A stretch of 64,000 nt of DNA from Sordariomycetes sp. S80-01Y (lineage: Eukaryota > Ascomycota > Sordariomycetes): the NCBI GenBank assembly GCA_037042185.1, contig JAXQJY010000028.1:434001-498000 (forward strand), read 5' to 3'. The position numbers and the translations under genes were made by a program. Within the stretch, counting starts at the first letter, position 1. Each line of letters starts with the position of its first letter. The notes under the pieces were generated by a model. It saw only the letters and a list, made by a program, of their open reading frames with translations, ran no database searches and was not told where the DNA came from. Shown in pieces: positions 10,805-23,668 of this stretch.

Positions 10805-13072
10805 GATGGGCGAGTCTGGCGCTAACGCGCGACATGCGGTTTGGGGTCTTGACGGGTGCGCTGTCGGCGATGAGGTTGACGATGGTGAACGAGACGCGTC
10901 GCGGACCCGCGATTAAGGTGCGAGGTGGGATGCAAGCGCGCCTGCAGATTTCGAGTGGCTCGTGCTTCTAGTTAAGCCCGCGCATACTTGACCTACCCTG
11001 CGGCAAGTCTCCAATCCTGCATTAGAATGCTGCAGGTCACTCTCACCTACGCAGAGCTGGTGGAATATTGCTTTTGGCCTATTCTAAGGGGGGGTGTTCA
11101 GATCTATGGATGGGTTTCGATGTAAATGTACAAGTGAAGTAATACACAAGAGGGTTTACTACCGAGCAACAACAATAATAAAGCACAACACTAGATAATG
11201 CGCACCCGCCCTTTATCGCAAACCACCAAGCTTCAGTTCACGTACTCTAATTCTCGACATTGAACATGCCAGATTACTCCATCGTACCCAAAGATTGGTT
11301 GTAGTCGAAACGCTCGACGTCATGCACTCGGACTCGGTCGCCTTCCCTGGTTGTTTACGTCTCTAAACGTTGAGCCAGCTGAACCTCGGACCTGCCGCGA
11401 GGCAGACGCATCTGTGATAACAGTGGTAAGGGTAATAAAAAACTTCGAAGTATTCTGAAAGCGACGCTCCTTTGACATTGATTCCCGATGGCGCCTGAAG
11501 ACTGACATTCGCGACCCTTGAAGTTAAAGTCGTGCTGGCAGCATCGTGTTCGATCTTGTGCGTTTCCCACCTCGAAGAGACGTCAAAGGCCCGGAGGCGC
11601 TAGGTCGATTGCACCCTAGCTCGCAACCAACATGCATTAGCCCCAGATGGGCAATCTCACGGTCTGACCAGGGCTGGCTCACTCATCTTGGTGGTCAAGC
11701 CTAATACATGACAGCGCGTTTACTACTAACATAGCCGCAACCGTGCATGGAATAGATTGGGAATAGCCGAAAGGACAATGGTGGAGGGTGCCTGGGAATG
11801 GATGAGGACAGGCGGGAAGGGGACGACAAAGAGACGGCAGGGCCGGTCGTCCGGTGCATCCATAACCCTGGACCTCCAAGATGAGGCGCGGGTTTGGCGG
11901 GCGATCAATCACGCATGGGGATCTGCTGTTGATGGCAGGCTGGGCCGCTGCTGAAGCACTGGCACTGCTGCGCTAGCAACCCCAATTCAAGGAATGACTG
12001 ACGAAGACGTTCCATTCCGCGCCTATCACGATCCCTTTACGTCAATCCAAGGGAGCATGTCAAAGCTGCAGCAGCGGCGCCAGCGGTGAAGTGCACTGCG
12101 CGGGCCGCTGCACTTACCGCCCCTAGAGCCCAGGGCCCAGAGGGGGCAAGGCTGTCTGCTCGACAAGTGAAGCAAGTTGATCGACGAAGCAGCCACGACA
12201 AAGGAAGGGAAGGGCTAGCTTGCTGAAGTGAATTCATCGAGGTGGAGGGCAGCCACCCGGGACTACGGCTCATTGGTTGCGTGGCTGTGGGGCGGGGCGC
12301 TTGAGCCAACAGGAAGCCGGCTTGCAGGGGTCAGGGCCACCCGAGTCTCGCCCAGAAGATGACACTAACCAAACTCACAGCTCACAGCGCCGCGTGTATA
12401 AAAATACACGCTACTCGTACATTGATACAAGACCGGCCGCCCACCCGATTTTTTCCCACCACGCTCCGGCTGCTGTTCGGCCTGCCCAGTGCGACTGCAG
12501 CTGCAACCACATCCGCGACCACACTCCGCACCAGCCACACTTCTTGATTCTGGCAGGCGCGACCTCGACCACCTTTCCTGCCTGGGGTTGTTTTCGGTGT
12601 GCTCATCACGGCGAGCCAACCTTGACGCTCCATTTTATTTTATTTGTTTCTCTTTGACTCCCGTCTTCTTCTTCGTCTCAAATATTTCTCAGGTTCTTGC
12701 AACGTGTTTGTCTTCTGAAGGCTCGGCCGCGGTTGCCTTATACTTCCGCCAACGCCCACGGTACGCGTCTTTATCCGCGTCTCTTAGGATTGGCTGCGTC
12801 CTGTTGCGCCACCTCGAAACCCACCATGTAAGTATCACACCCAATTCACCCCATCTCGACTCCCCATTACATACGACTTTATCCAGCCACAGCACATATG
12901 CTTTCCCTAGGCAGCATCTGGCTTCACCACAACGATGGCGTGCCTGGGGGAAGGCAGTGGCTTGGCATAGGCTTCGACTTTAGATCCCTTCGTGTCAGCA
13001 GCATTTAACATGAGAGTAGCGATTTTCATGTCATGAGAGACTCAGCGCTCCCAACGCCAGATCGAAGACAAA
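10805..13072. other. 2.3 kb gene-poor divergent region between SMC3 and MOT1
   Basis: Divergent promoters of SMC3 (minus) and MOT1 (plus) lie here. No protein-coding gene can be supported. From about 12390 the sequence looks like a core promoter followed by a pyrimidine-rich leader: TATAAAAATA at 12397-12406, CT-rich runs to 12700, and an ACCATGTAAGTATC string near 12822-12835 that could be a donor site for a leader intron. The gap is much longer than needed for two promoters, so an unannotated noncoding transcript or a long MOT1 leader is possible. Confidence 0.5.
12397..12406 (+). promoter_or_regulatory. TATA box candidate upstream of MOT1
   Basis: TATAAAAATA is followed by about 300 bases of pyrimidine-rich sequence, a common layout for fungal core promoters. 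It lies about 670 bases before the MOT1 start codon, so it would imply a long leader, possibly with an intron. Confidence 0.4.
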
Positions 13073-16000
13073 ATGGCTTCAAGGTATGCTTCAGGATTCC
13101 CGCTCGAGCTCGAGGACAAGTTTGCTGACATTGCCTAGACTTGATCGTCTTGTTACGTGAGTACTGACCTGCGAAACACAACGTCGCTGCGCATCAACAT
13201 TGCGACGAGGTAGTAAAGGACGGCAACGGCTGACTGATTTGCAGAATATTGGAGACGGGTAGCACGCGCTTGATCCGCGACACCGCTGTCAATCAACTTG
13301 CCGACTGGCAGAAGCAGCACCCTGATGAGCTGTTCAATCTTCTCTCGCGGGTTGTTCCCTATCTCCGCCACAAGGAATGGGAGACGCGAAGCACAGCCGC
13401 CAAGGCTATCGGAAAGATAGTTGAGAATGCGCCGTTGTACGACCCCAATGCCGATGACTTCGATGAGCCTAAGAAAAACGGCCAAGAAGACGAGGAGTCA
13501 AAAAAGGAAGAGACCGAAGCGGCCGACTCCGTGAAGAAAGAGGAGGAGCAAGAATCCGTGTTGTCCGCCGAGGATGTCTTCAAGCTAGATTCACTCGACG
13601 TCGACCTGATTCTCAAGTACGGCCGCGAGCTTTTGCGAGGAGGGACTATTGAATATGGTCTCGCGTCTCTCGATCCAGCGGCCCGACTAGCGCACCAACG
13701 AAAGACTTTACCCGGCCGTCTCGGTCTCCTTGGCCGCAAGTGGGAAGATGAAGAGATGCCGGTGACTGTTGACCCTCCCGCAACCGCACCCATGACCCCT
13801 CATGAAGCTGCCAACAGCAACGGGCTGGAAAGAAGCGACAGCATCACAGGAAGTCAAGCCACCGAAGGCTCTCAACTGAGTTCAAGACAACTCAATGTTT
13901 TGAAGAGGAAGAGGAAGAGGGAGGCTATGAAGGCCTCTCAGGGCAAAAGTGGCTTTGGCGATCTCTCTCTTCGACGGTCTGCGACAGCTGGCTCTGATGG
14001 CCTCGGAGGAGAGGATACACCGATGGGTGACGAGTCGAAAAAGAACGGCAAAGTGAATGACTACTTCAATCTAGATCGACCAGCCGATGCCGACGAAGAC
14101 ACGAAGGTAGTCAGCGAGTACAAAGGTCCCGTCATTCCTATCAAGTCTGAGATTGAAGCCGACGAGGACATGGAGGGCGCTGAATGGCCTTATGAAAGAC
14201 TCTGCGAGTTCCTCAAGGTGGATTTGTTTGACCCATCTTGGGAAACACGTCACGGTGCAGCCATGGGTCTGAGGGAACTTATTCGAGTTCAAGGTGCTGG
14301 AGCTGGTCGCACCTTGAGGAAATCCAGAATCGAGAACGACGCGCTCAATAACGCGTGGCTTGACGATCTTGCTTGCCGGCTATGCTGTGTTCTCATGCTG
14401 GACCGCTTCACCGATTACAGTTCGGATACTTCCGTGGCCCCTATCAGAGAGACTGTTGGCCAGACCCTGGGCTCAGTATTGAAGCATCTATCGCCCGCCT
14501 CAGTCCACAAGGTGTACCAGGTTCTTTATCGTATGGTAATGCAGGACGATCTGACCTTGGAGCGCCCAGTGTGGGCTGTAGGTCACGGCGGCATGGTAGG
14601 CATGCGCTATGTCGTCGCTGTTCGCAAGGATCTGCTGCTTGAAGACAATGACATGATCGACGGGGCAGCACGAGCTGTGATGAAGGGCCTGGGCGATTTT
14701 GATGACGATGTCAGAGCTGTCAGCGCGGCAACCCTGATCCCTATGGCCAAGGAGTACGTAGCCATGCGTCCAGCGGCCTTGGACAGTCTCATCAACATAG
14801 TGTGGACAAGTCTGTCAAACCTTGGCGACGATCTAAGCGCTAGCACGGGGCGCATCATGGATCTTCTAGCCACTCTGTGCAGTTTCCCCGAGGTGTTGGA
14901 GTCCATGAAGGCCAGCGCCGCCGAGGACGAAGAACGCTCTTTCACCACGTTGGTTCCTCGACTATATCCTTTTCTCCGTCACACGATTACGTCTGTTCGA
15001 CTTGCTGTGCTCAAAGCACTATCGACATTCGCGAATTTGGACGGAGCCACTTCGAAGGGATGGCTCAATGGTCGAATCCTTCGTTTGGTCTTCCAGAACA
15101 TACTGGTGGAAAGGGATCGGGAGACGTTGCTCATGTCTTTGGAGCTTTGGGAAGCACTCGTCACCAACCTGGCCAACGACCCAACAGTCTTGGCCGAGGA
15201 GTTCGCTGCTCATGTTGAGCCTTTGATGACGCTGACCCTGCACCCTGTCGGCATCTCTCGTAACCCACTCCCCATGCCCGCAGGTCTCTTCCAAAAGCCC
15301 TCAGGTGGTACCTACTCTATGCCAGGCATTGCTCAGCAAACTCCCAGGAAAGCATCCTCGCCCGATGTTTCGGACAATAGGGCCACAAAACGTCGTCGGA
15401 AGTCCAACAAGATGGAGGACACCCCAAGCACTACATTAACGCACGATGTCGATGGGCACATGATGCAAGGCGACGTCGATCTTGTTGGCATGGATACTTT
15501 GATACGATCGCGAGTCTCGGCAGCGAAAGCAATGGGACTGATCATGTCCAAGATGCCCATCGCAAGCCTCGCCGACTTCGACACTATCCTCGTCCCTGGG
15601 TTCTCGTCTGGGTTCTCTTCAACTCAACTCAGCGCCTGCGCCGTCGTTGATGAGTATGCGAAGAACTGTACCGCCACCGACGATGCGGCTGGCCGGTACT
15701 TGTCGTACGTGCAAGCCATTGTTGAGTCCGATCGACCATCCGCCTATCGGGACCTTGTCAGCTATATGCAGCGTACAAGGGCGCAATGCCTGCAGCTCAT
15801 CTATCTTTTCCGCGACCACGGCAAGGTAGCACACCACAAGCTTCCTGTACTTCCTGTCGTTGTTCAGGGCGACCCAGAGGCTGGCCCCAATGCCTTCTCT
15901 CTAACTACTGCCGAGAAATGTCTCACCGACGATTACGAAAAGTTGAGGAAGGCGATGCCGCCGGGCCAACGTCTGATAGCTAGCCAACAGCTCTCAGAAG

Positions 16001-18924
16001 CTCGCGATGTTGCAAGAAGTGCCGTGGAGGACGCCAAGTCGATCAAGGAATCCAGAGATATACGCATTAAGGCTGGTGCTGCGTGTGCCATGGTCTCCAT
16101 GAGGCAACTCCCAAAGAAACCCAGTCCGCTCATCAAGAGTATCATGGACTCGATCAAGCTCGAGGAGAATCAAGAACTTCAAGGGCGATCGTCAGAAACC
16201 ATCGCCAAGCTCGTGCAGCTGTTTACGGAAGGGGGCCGTAGGGGACCAGCTGACAAGGTTGTCGGAAACCTGGTCAAGTTCTCTTGCGTCGAGGTTGCGG
16301 AAACCCCCGAGCATCCAGTGCACGCTGGCAAGACAGATTGCATTCTCTCTATGCAGAAGGAGGAGGACAGAGTTGACCATCCAGATGCAGCCAAGTGGGC
16401 GAAGGAATCTAGAGCCGCACGTGTAACCCGCAGGGGTGCCAAGGAAGCTCTTGAGATTCTGTCGAAGACATATGGCGCCAAATTGCTTGAGGCGGTACCC
16501 AAACTTCAAGCTTTCATGGAGGAGCCTTTGACCAAAGCCTTCAGCGACGATACCCTGCCCGCAGAAGCGAAGGACCCCGAGCAGACTTTTGGTCAAGAAA
16601 TCGTCGACGCCATGTCTGTTATTCGGACAATGACACCGACACTTCATACGGAACTTCACCCCTTTGTCCTCCGCATGATGCCTCTGGTCATCAAGGCTCT
16701 GCACTCAGAGCTTTCAGTATTCCGGTACATGGCAGCGAAGTGCCTGGCGACAATTTGCAGCGTCATCACTGTGGAGGGTATGACTGCTTTGGTCGAAAAG
16801 GTCTTGCCTTCAATCAGCAATCCCGTAGACCTCAACTACCGTCAAGGTGTCACGGAAGCGATCTATCACTTGATCGCGGTCATGGGCGACGGCATCCTGC
16901 CATATGTTATCTTCCTTATTGTTCCTGTCCTAGGCCGCATGAGCGACTCGGACAATGACATTCGCCTCATCGCGACGACGTCCTTTGCCACGTTGGTCAA
17001 GTTGGTGCCCCTCGAGGCTGGTATCCCTGACCCGCCTGGCTTGTCAGAGGAGCTATTGAAGGGTCGAGAGCGCGAGCGCACCTTCATCGGCCAGCTACTT
17101 GATCCCAAAAAGATTGAGCCTTTCCAGATTCCAGTGGCAATCAAAGCTGAGCTTCGATCCTACCAACAAGAAGGCGTCAACTGGTTGCACTTCCTCAACA
17201 AGTACCATCTTCATGGTATTCTTTGTGACGATATGGGTCTTGGCAAAACCTTGCAAACACTCTGTATCGTTGCGAGTGACCATCATGAGCGCGCCGAGCA
17301 GTTTGCCAAGACACAAGCAGCTGACGTGCGGCGTTTGCCATCACTCATTGTGTGTCCGCCAACGCTGTCCGGCCATTGGCAGCAGGAGATCAAGACCTAT
17401 GCTCCATTCCTAAGCGTCACTGCGTACGTTGGGCCACCGTCTGAGCGTAAGGCGATGCGCAACCAGCTGGGGGAGACAGACATTGTTGTCACATCCTACG
17501 ACGTCTGCCGAAACGAAGTCGATATCCTTGACAAGCACAACTGGAACTATGTCGTGCTCGACGAAGGCCACTTAATCAAGAACGCAAAGGCCAAGATCTC
17601 GCAAGCAGTCAAGAGGCTGATCAGTAACCACCGTCTCATTCTGACCGGAACTCCTATTCAGAACAATGTACTTGAGTTGTGGTCCTTGTTCGACTTCCTC
17701 ATGCCCGGGTTCCTAGGCACGGAGAAGGTCTTCTATGATCGCTTTGCCAGACCGATCGCCGCGAGTCGGTTTAGCAAGGCGTCTTCGAAGGAGCAAGAAG
17801 CGGGTGCTATCGCCATCGAAGCCCTGCATAAGCAGGTGTTACCTTTCCTCCTGCGCCGTCTGAAAGAAGAGGTGCTCAACGATTTGCCGCCCAAGATTCT
17901 GCAGAATTACTACTGTGATCTGAGTGACCTGCAGAAGAGACTCTTCGAAGATTTCAACAAGAAGCAAGGCAAGAAGATCGCAGCAGAGGCTGGTAAGGAA
18001 GATAAGGAATCCAAGCAACACATTTTCGCTGCACTGCAATACATGCGAAAACTCTGCAATGCACCCGCGATGGTCATGAAGGAGGGTCACAGCTCGTATG
18101 AGGAAACACAAAGGATCCTGCAAAAGTCAGGCACTTCAGTGGAGGACGCAGTGCACGCTCCAAAGCTGGGCGCACTGAGGGATCTGCTGGTTGACTGTGG
18201 CATCGGTGTCGAAGGAGGAGACTCCAACAACGACCCTCTTTACCAGCCCATCAAGCCTCATCGAGCTCTGATCTTCTGTCAGATGAAGGAAATGCTTGAC
18301 ATGGTGCAAAACACTGTCTTCAAGCAGATGCTGCCGGGCGTGTCCCACCTTAGACTAGACGGATCAGTTGAGGCAAACAAACGCCAAGACATCGTGAACA
18401 AGTTCAACAGCGATCCTTCATACGACGCCCTCCTTCTCACCACTAGCGTTGGTGGTCTTGGCCTCAACCTCACGGGTGCCGACACGGTTATTTTCGTTGA
18501 GCATGATTGGAATCCCCAGAAGGATCTCCAAGCTATGGATCGTGCCCATCGTATTGGTCAGAAGAAGGTGGTCAATGTCTACCGACTCATCACCCGGGGG
18601 ACCCTGGAAGAAAAGATTCTCAACTTGCAACGCTTCAAGATCGATGTGGCCTCCACCGTCGTGAACCAGCAGAACGCTGGCTTGTCGACGATGGATACCG
18701 ATCAGATCCTCGATTTGTTCACACTGGGTGATTCAGGCGACAACCTGATTACCGACAAGAAGAAGGACGGGGAGTTCGAGGGGCGTGAGGAAGACATGGT
18801 CGACGTTGAGACGGGTGAGGTCAACAAACAAGGCAAGAAGCCGTTTGACGATCTCGCCGAGCTTTGGGATCAGCAGGAATATGAAGAGAGTTTCGACCTG
18901 CAGGAGTTCATGAAGAAGATGTAA
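13073..18924 (+). CDS. MOT1: TATA-binding protein-associated ATPase MOT1 (BTAF1)
   Basis: Three exons, 13073-13083 (11 bases), 13139-13156 (18 bases) and 13245-18924, give 1902 residues. The tiny first exons encode MASRLDRLVT and join in frame to ILETGSTRLIRD, which matches the N-terminus of yeast Mot1. HEAT repeats fill the first two thirds and grip TBP in this family. A Snf2 ATPase follows: motif I DDMGLGKT near residue 1338, motif II DEGH near 1449, LTGTPIQNN, and the C-terminal helicase half with DRAHRIGQ. The protein uses ATP to strip TBP from DNA. The short 5' exons are easy to miss, and a model starting at the long exon would lack the first residues. Confidence 0.96.
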
Positions 18925-19482
18925 CGGGGCAGCAACTCGAGACTCAGGATACATCAAATGCCGCAAGAGACGGCAGGGGAAATATGCAATGTGTAGGAAT
19001 AGGCCATAAACCTTGTATGATAGAACAGGCAGCGAGGAGTCCAACGGGTCTTTGCGATTCGCTGGTGAGTATTCTTACAATGTGCGATGTCCGTATCTCT
19101 TCGACTTTGTGATGCTTCTCACGAATCCTAGCATAGGCCTAGCCTGGCTGTCGTACGTGGGCCGGCTGGGGTCCAGGTCACTTGGCGCCGCCGATGGTGG
19201 TGGTGGGGTAGCAGCTGCGACTCGGACCTACCCCGCTGATGGTCCAACAAAATATGATGTCTTCTCTCAGGATCGCGTTCTGCAGAGCTCCAGAACTTTC
19301 CATTGCGACTGGGATCATACCATTCACAACATATCCCTTTTCTCTCTTTTAGCATCAGCTGGCGCTTATACTAACCCTCAGCACTTGTAGTGCTCGCAAC
19401 AATCGAAAGCTAGGCCTCCTGGCGAATTGACAGCAACATCAATCCCAACCTCAGCAGCCGAGCAAGCTGCCTTACCCGCGAG
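18925..19482. other. Intergenic between MOT1 and Cdc37
   Basis: This 558-base gap holds the MOT1 3' end and the Cdc37 promoter and leader. A GGTGGTGGTGG run sits near 19195. No gene is seen. Confidence 0.5.
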
Positions 19483-21082
19483 ATGCCGATCGACTACAGC
19501 AAATGGGTAAGTCACTGCTATGGCCTGGCTACGCAGATGAGAAGTGCTAACAGGCTCCAAGGACAACCTCGAGCTCAGCGACGATTCCGATGTCGAAGTC
19601 CACCCCAATGTTGACAAACGGTCCTTTATCCGCGCCAAACAATCCCAGATCCACCAAGAACGCATGCAACGCAAACACCATATCGAAACCCTAAAGTACG
19701 AACAGGTCATCAACGATGGGCTCCTCAAGCGCATCTCCTCCCTCCTTGCGGCCCTGAAGGCACACGCGCACGAAGCTGCAACCCGCAACCCCGGTGAGGT
19801 GGCTTTCCAAGCCGTTATGGAAAGCGCGGGTAAGCCGGAAGACGACAAGCCCCCGCCTCGGCCAGAGGGTGTGCACCCGCCGGAGGGAGAGGGAGAGCTG
19901 CCGAGCTATTCGAAGATGATGGCCACGTTGCTTGACCAGTGTAATAAGGCCCTTGACGAAAAGAAGGTGGAGAATCGCTACGAGGGGATGATGGAGGAGG
20001 TCAAGGGGCATGAGGACAAGGTGAGCAAGCTGCAGGAAGAATTGAAGATCAAGTTGGCCGAACTGGAGAAGGAGGATAAGAAGAAAATCACGAGCGAGTC
20101 GTACAAGGACGGCTTCAACAGCTCGCATGTGGCCAAGGCCAAGGCTGAGGAGAAGAAGGACGAGCCCTCGACGCAGGTTGAACTTTTGAACCCAGGCTTT
20201 AATCCTTCTGGACCTGGAGTCGATAAGAGTCAGACGGTGTCAGCGAACGATGATGACGAAGTTGAGGCATCACCGGATGGCAAGCGCTTTGCGCAGATCA
20301 AGCCCACCGACCTCACAGCCAGCGCACAGTTCCTGTCGCAACACCCGCACATCCTCACTGAGAAGGAACAGGACGGCATCCTAGTGCTAGCCTTCGATGC
20401 GGCGCTCGAGCAGAAAGACGAATACGCCCGGCAGTGTGTCCACCAAGCCCTGCTGTTGCAGTACTGTCGCTCGCTCGGCCGAGATGGGGTGGGGTTGTTC
20501 TTCAAGCGCATCACAACAAAGGGACACCAAGCTCAGGAAGTGTTCTACAAGGATGTGCAGGACACATACATGAGAATTCGCAACAGATCGAGAGAAATTA
20601 TCCGGGAGCGCGCTGCTGAAGAAGAGGCGGGTGGCGTCGAGCAGATTCAACTGCATGCCATGGAGCCAGGAACTGTTATTAACATCAGGATACCGCCCAA
20701 GGATGACGAAAGCGAGGAAGGCAAGATGGCGAGGGAGATCTTTGAAGGCTTCTCACCGAAGATGAAGAAGGCGCTGGAGAGCGAGAGCTTAGATGAAGTG
20801 AACAAGGTACTGGGTGACATGAAGGTGCCTGAGGCGGAGGACTACGTAGAGAAGTTTGGCCAGGTAAGCTCTAATATTTTACTGTTGTCCGGGAGGATAG
20901 AAGCTAACGCATCATAGGCGGGCATCTTGAGCCTGGAAGAAGAGATCATCGACGCTACGACGGCGGAGGGGCAACAGCAGCTGAAGGAAATGGAGAAGCA
21001 GGCTGCGGAGGAGAAGGCCGCCGAAGCCGCCGAGCACAAGAAGGGAGAGGCGGAGGAAGTTAAGTATGACGACCCGGAGTAG
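19483..21082 (+). CDS. CDC37: Hsp90 co-chaperone Cdc37
   Basis: Three exons, 19483-19506, 19562-20863 and 20918-21082, give 496 residues. The N-terminus MPIDYSKWDNLELSDDSD carries the conserved casein kinase 2 site at S14 and the HPNVD motif that defines the family. The first intron is instructive. The branch point GCTAAC is followed by CAG after only a few bases, and the frame requires the next AG (AAG at 19559-19561), so the closest AG is skipped. A kinase-binding coiled coil, the Hsp90-binding middle domain and an acidic/Lys-rich C-terminal coil follow. Cdc37 loads protein kinases onto Hsp90 in the cytosol. Confidence 0.95.
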
Positions 21083-22591
21083 GCGCACGATGACACGCCT
21101 CAGAAGGGTGGACGTTGATTCAACAACGCAAAGGAAGATGAATTTCAGGCAGTCCGAACAGACCTAATTCGAACAACACTTAGTCCTGACACTTGCTCCC
21201 ACGGGCATAATCATCCCAGAGACATGCATCGCTCATTGTCGAGTCGGATAGCGACCGACGTCGGAACTAGCACTGCGGGGAGGTGGCTATGTGAAGAGAT
21301 GTGTGTATCACAAAGGCATGGAATACGATAGAAAGCCGTTCCACGTCCGTCAGCCCCTCACACCAAACCATCCAGAGCGCGGCCCAGCGAAGGAGATGGG
21401 ATCATGATGCCGTAGGGCACGGCACGACCTCGATGGCTGACCCAGAGGCTAAGCGCGGGCGTCGTCTGGTGTACGTATACTCTGCTGCTGCTGCTGCTGC
21501 TGCCGTCGTTGACGTTGACTTTAAGCTCGCGAGGTGCAACTTGAAGCCGCGTTGTGCATGGACTGGATAAAAATAGGGTGGCGTTCTGGATCGCTTGATC
21601 AGCTTCGGCACTGCCTCCGGCAAAAGGACACTAGGACCGATGGGGAAAGGCTCGCTCAGGGGACTGGCGAAGCTTGGCGCTTGGACCCCGAGAACGAAAA
21701 AGCTTGGCCTGGAGATGGGCATCTTCAACAGATTGAAACCGCCCTTCAACCCTTGTTCGTTTGGGAAAGGAAATGAGATATTGCATTTCGCGCACCAGCA
21801 CGTTGCATCGGTGCCGGCGTCGAGGTGAGAGGCCTCGCGCCTGACTGCGGCGACAGCTCGAGGACACGAGCGAGAGCCCACCAGGGCGGGCTGTCCGGTG
21901 CCCTTTGACGCACGAATTGCATCGACCATCAGGAGACTTTCTCTTTTCTCGTATCCATCTCAAGCCATCCCCATCAGTGGCCCGGGGGAGGGGAGCAGCG
22001 CGCTTCGCGGTTTCAGGGCATCACCAGGCCTCTGCGCTGAGTGGGAGGTGCTTGGGCAGTAGCAAACACAAGGCGGCTGCGCGCGCGAGTGATGTTAGAG
22101 GGTGAACAGCGGGCGGGCTCCACTGCTGACGTTTGAGGAGGCGCAGTCCCGGCCACCGCACGGGAACTTGTCACGCCAACAAAACATCCGACCCAAGGGG
22201 GCCACGGGGTGCCACCGGGGGCGCTTGGATGCCTCCTTTGCCAGTGCTCTTCAACTTCAGCTTGCTCTGATTAAAAACGAGGCTGGCCCGCTGCTGATCT
22301 TTGGTCTTCGATCTGCTTTGCTTCCCTGTTCTATTTGTCATTTACTTCTTCTCTTCCAACCACCACCAACCTGTCTTTTCCTGATTGTCGTCATATCTGA
22401 CATCAACACAGCCTATTTCCTGTTACTTATTTGCTTGCTATCCTCCTGACCTGTTAACTTTGTCCTCTTTCGGGACATCTACCTTTCACAAACTCTATCT
22501 GCTGTACGACCTTGTTTGCTTGGACATACCGACGATTCATCTCATCGAACTCGGAAATTACTCTCTACGAAGCGAACGCTGCAGCAACACC
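21083..22591. other. 1.5 kb intergenic before the PLC-like gene
   Basis: No gene is supported. The region contains a (CTG)7 microsatellite at 21482-21502. From about 22240 a pyrimidine-rich stretch runs up to the start codon at 22592 and is probably the leader of the PLC-like gene. Confidence 0.5.
21482..21502. repeat. (CTG)7 microsatellite
   Basis: Seven uninterrupted CTG units lie in intergenic sequence about 400 bases after the Cdc37 stop codon. It is an ordinary simple repeat. Confidence 0.9.
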
Positions 22592-23668
22592 ATGCTCTTC
22601 CGATCCTACGCCGCGGGCGCCGCCCTGGCTGCCGTAGCCCACGCCCTCCCCCAACCCCAGGCCACCAACGAACCGAGCAGCTCGTCGGCGTGCAACAACT
22701 CCCCTTCGCTGTGTGACAAGGCCTACAACAAGATCACACACCTCGGCGCCCACAACAGCTACGCCCTCCGCGACGACAGCACAGGCGACTCCCTCTCGGG
22801 GAATCAGTACCTCAACGCGACGGTAGCCCTCGATGCCGGTCTCCGCCTGCTGCAGCTGCAGACTCACAGCGGCGACACCACGCTGCAGCTTTGCCACTCC
22901 TCGTGCGATTTGCTCGATGCCGGGCCGTTGGAGGATTGGCTGGTCAAGATCAACGACTGGATGAACGACAACCCCAACGACGTCGTCACCCTCATCATTG
23001 TCAACTCGGACTCGGCCACGCCTGAAGACTTCAACCAAGCCCTCCAGGGCTCCGGCATCGGCGACAAGGCCTACACCCCTACCTCCACCGAGGCGACCGG
23101 CGACTGGCCCACCCTCCAGTCCATGATCGACCAGAACACGCGCCTGGTGACCTTTGTCACGAACCTCGACTACTCGCAATCCGCTCCCGCCATCCTGCCC
23201 GAGTTCGACTTCGTCTTTGAGACAGCCTTCGAGGTTACCGAGCTCAACGGCTTCAACTGCACCCTCGACCGGCCGTCGAATCTGGACAGCGCCGCCTCCG
23301 CCCTGTCGAGCAACTACCTCTCCATGGTCAACCACTTCAAGTACCAAGAGATCACGGCCGGCATTCAGCTCCCCGACGTCGACACCATCGGCACCGTCAA
23401 CAGCGCCTCGACGGACGAGCAGGGAGCGCTGGGCACGCACCTGTCGCAGTGCAACCAGGAGTGGGGAGCCCAGCCCAACTTCGTGCTGGTGGACTTCTGG
23501 GACGAGGGTGACACCGTCGTCGCTACCGACCGCATCAACAACGTCGATGACGCCGAGGGCCGCAAGAAGGCTCAGGGCGGCGGCGGCACCAGCGCTGGCG
23601 CTCGCATTGGCGGGAGGGAGTACGGCGCTCTCGTCGCCTTCTTCTCAGCTGCCGTCTTTTTGATCTAG
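22592..23668 (+). CDS. Secreted, probably GPI-anchored PLC-like phosphodiesterase
   Basis: A single exon encodes 358 residues. ATG 22592 starts a typical signal peptide (MLFRSYAAGAALAAVAHA), so longer in-frame readings upstream are leader. The body resembles the PI-PLC X-type TIM-barrel family. It contains ITHLGAHNSYA with the first catalytic-type His, LRLLQLQTHSG, a Cys pair in LCHSSC, and a long DWMNDNPNDVVTLIIVN strand typical of fungal members. The C-terminus is a Gly-rich spacer followed by a short hydrophobic tail (LVAFFSAAVFLI), as expected for GPI attachment. Many fungal members are cell-surface proteins of unknown substrate, and true phospholipase activity is not assured. Confidence 0.85.
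   Translation: MLFRSYAAGAALAAVAHALPQPQATNEPSSSSACNNSPSLCDKAYNKITHLGAHNSYALRDDSTGDSLSGNQYLNATVALDAGLRLLQLQTHSGDTTLQLCHSSCDLLDAGPLEDWLVKINDWMNDNPNDVVTLIIVNSDSATPEDFNQALQGSGIGDKAYTPTSTEATGDWPTLQSMIDQNTRLVTFVTNLDYSQSAPAILPEFDFVFETAFEVTELNGFNCTLDRPSNLDSAASALSSNYLSMVNHFKYQEITAGIQLPDVDTIGTVNSASTDEQGALGTHLSQCNQEWGAQPNFVLVDFWDEGDTVVATDRINNVDDAEGRKKAQGGGGTSAGARIGGREYGALVAFFSAAVFLI

Noticed and set aside
12822-12984. Tiny gene with a start codon split by an intron (AT|GTAAGT) encoding about 24 residues
   Set aside because: The reading depends on a chosen acceptor and gives a meaningless short peptide; a leader intron is the simpler explanation.
22565-23440. Long minus-strand open frame opposite the PLC-like gene
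   Set aside because: It mirrors a GC-biased coding region, has low-complexity Val/Gly-rich sequence and no domain; it is a shadow of the plus-strand gene.
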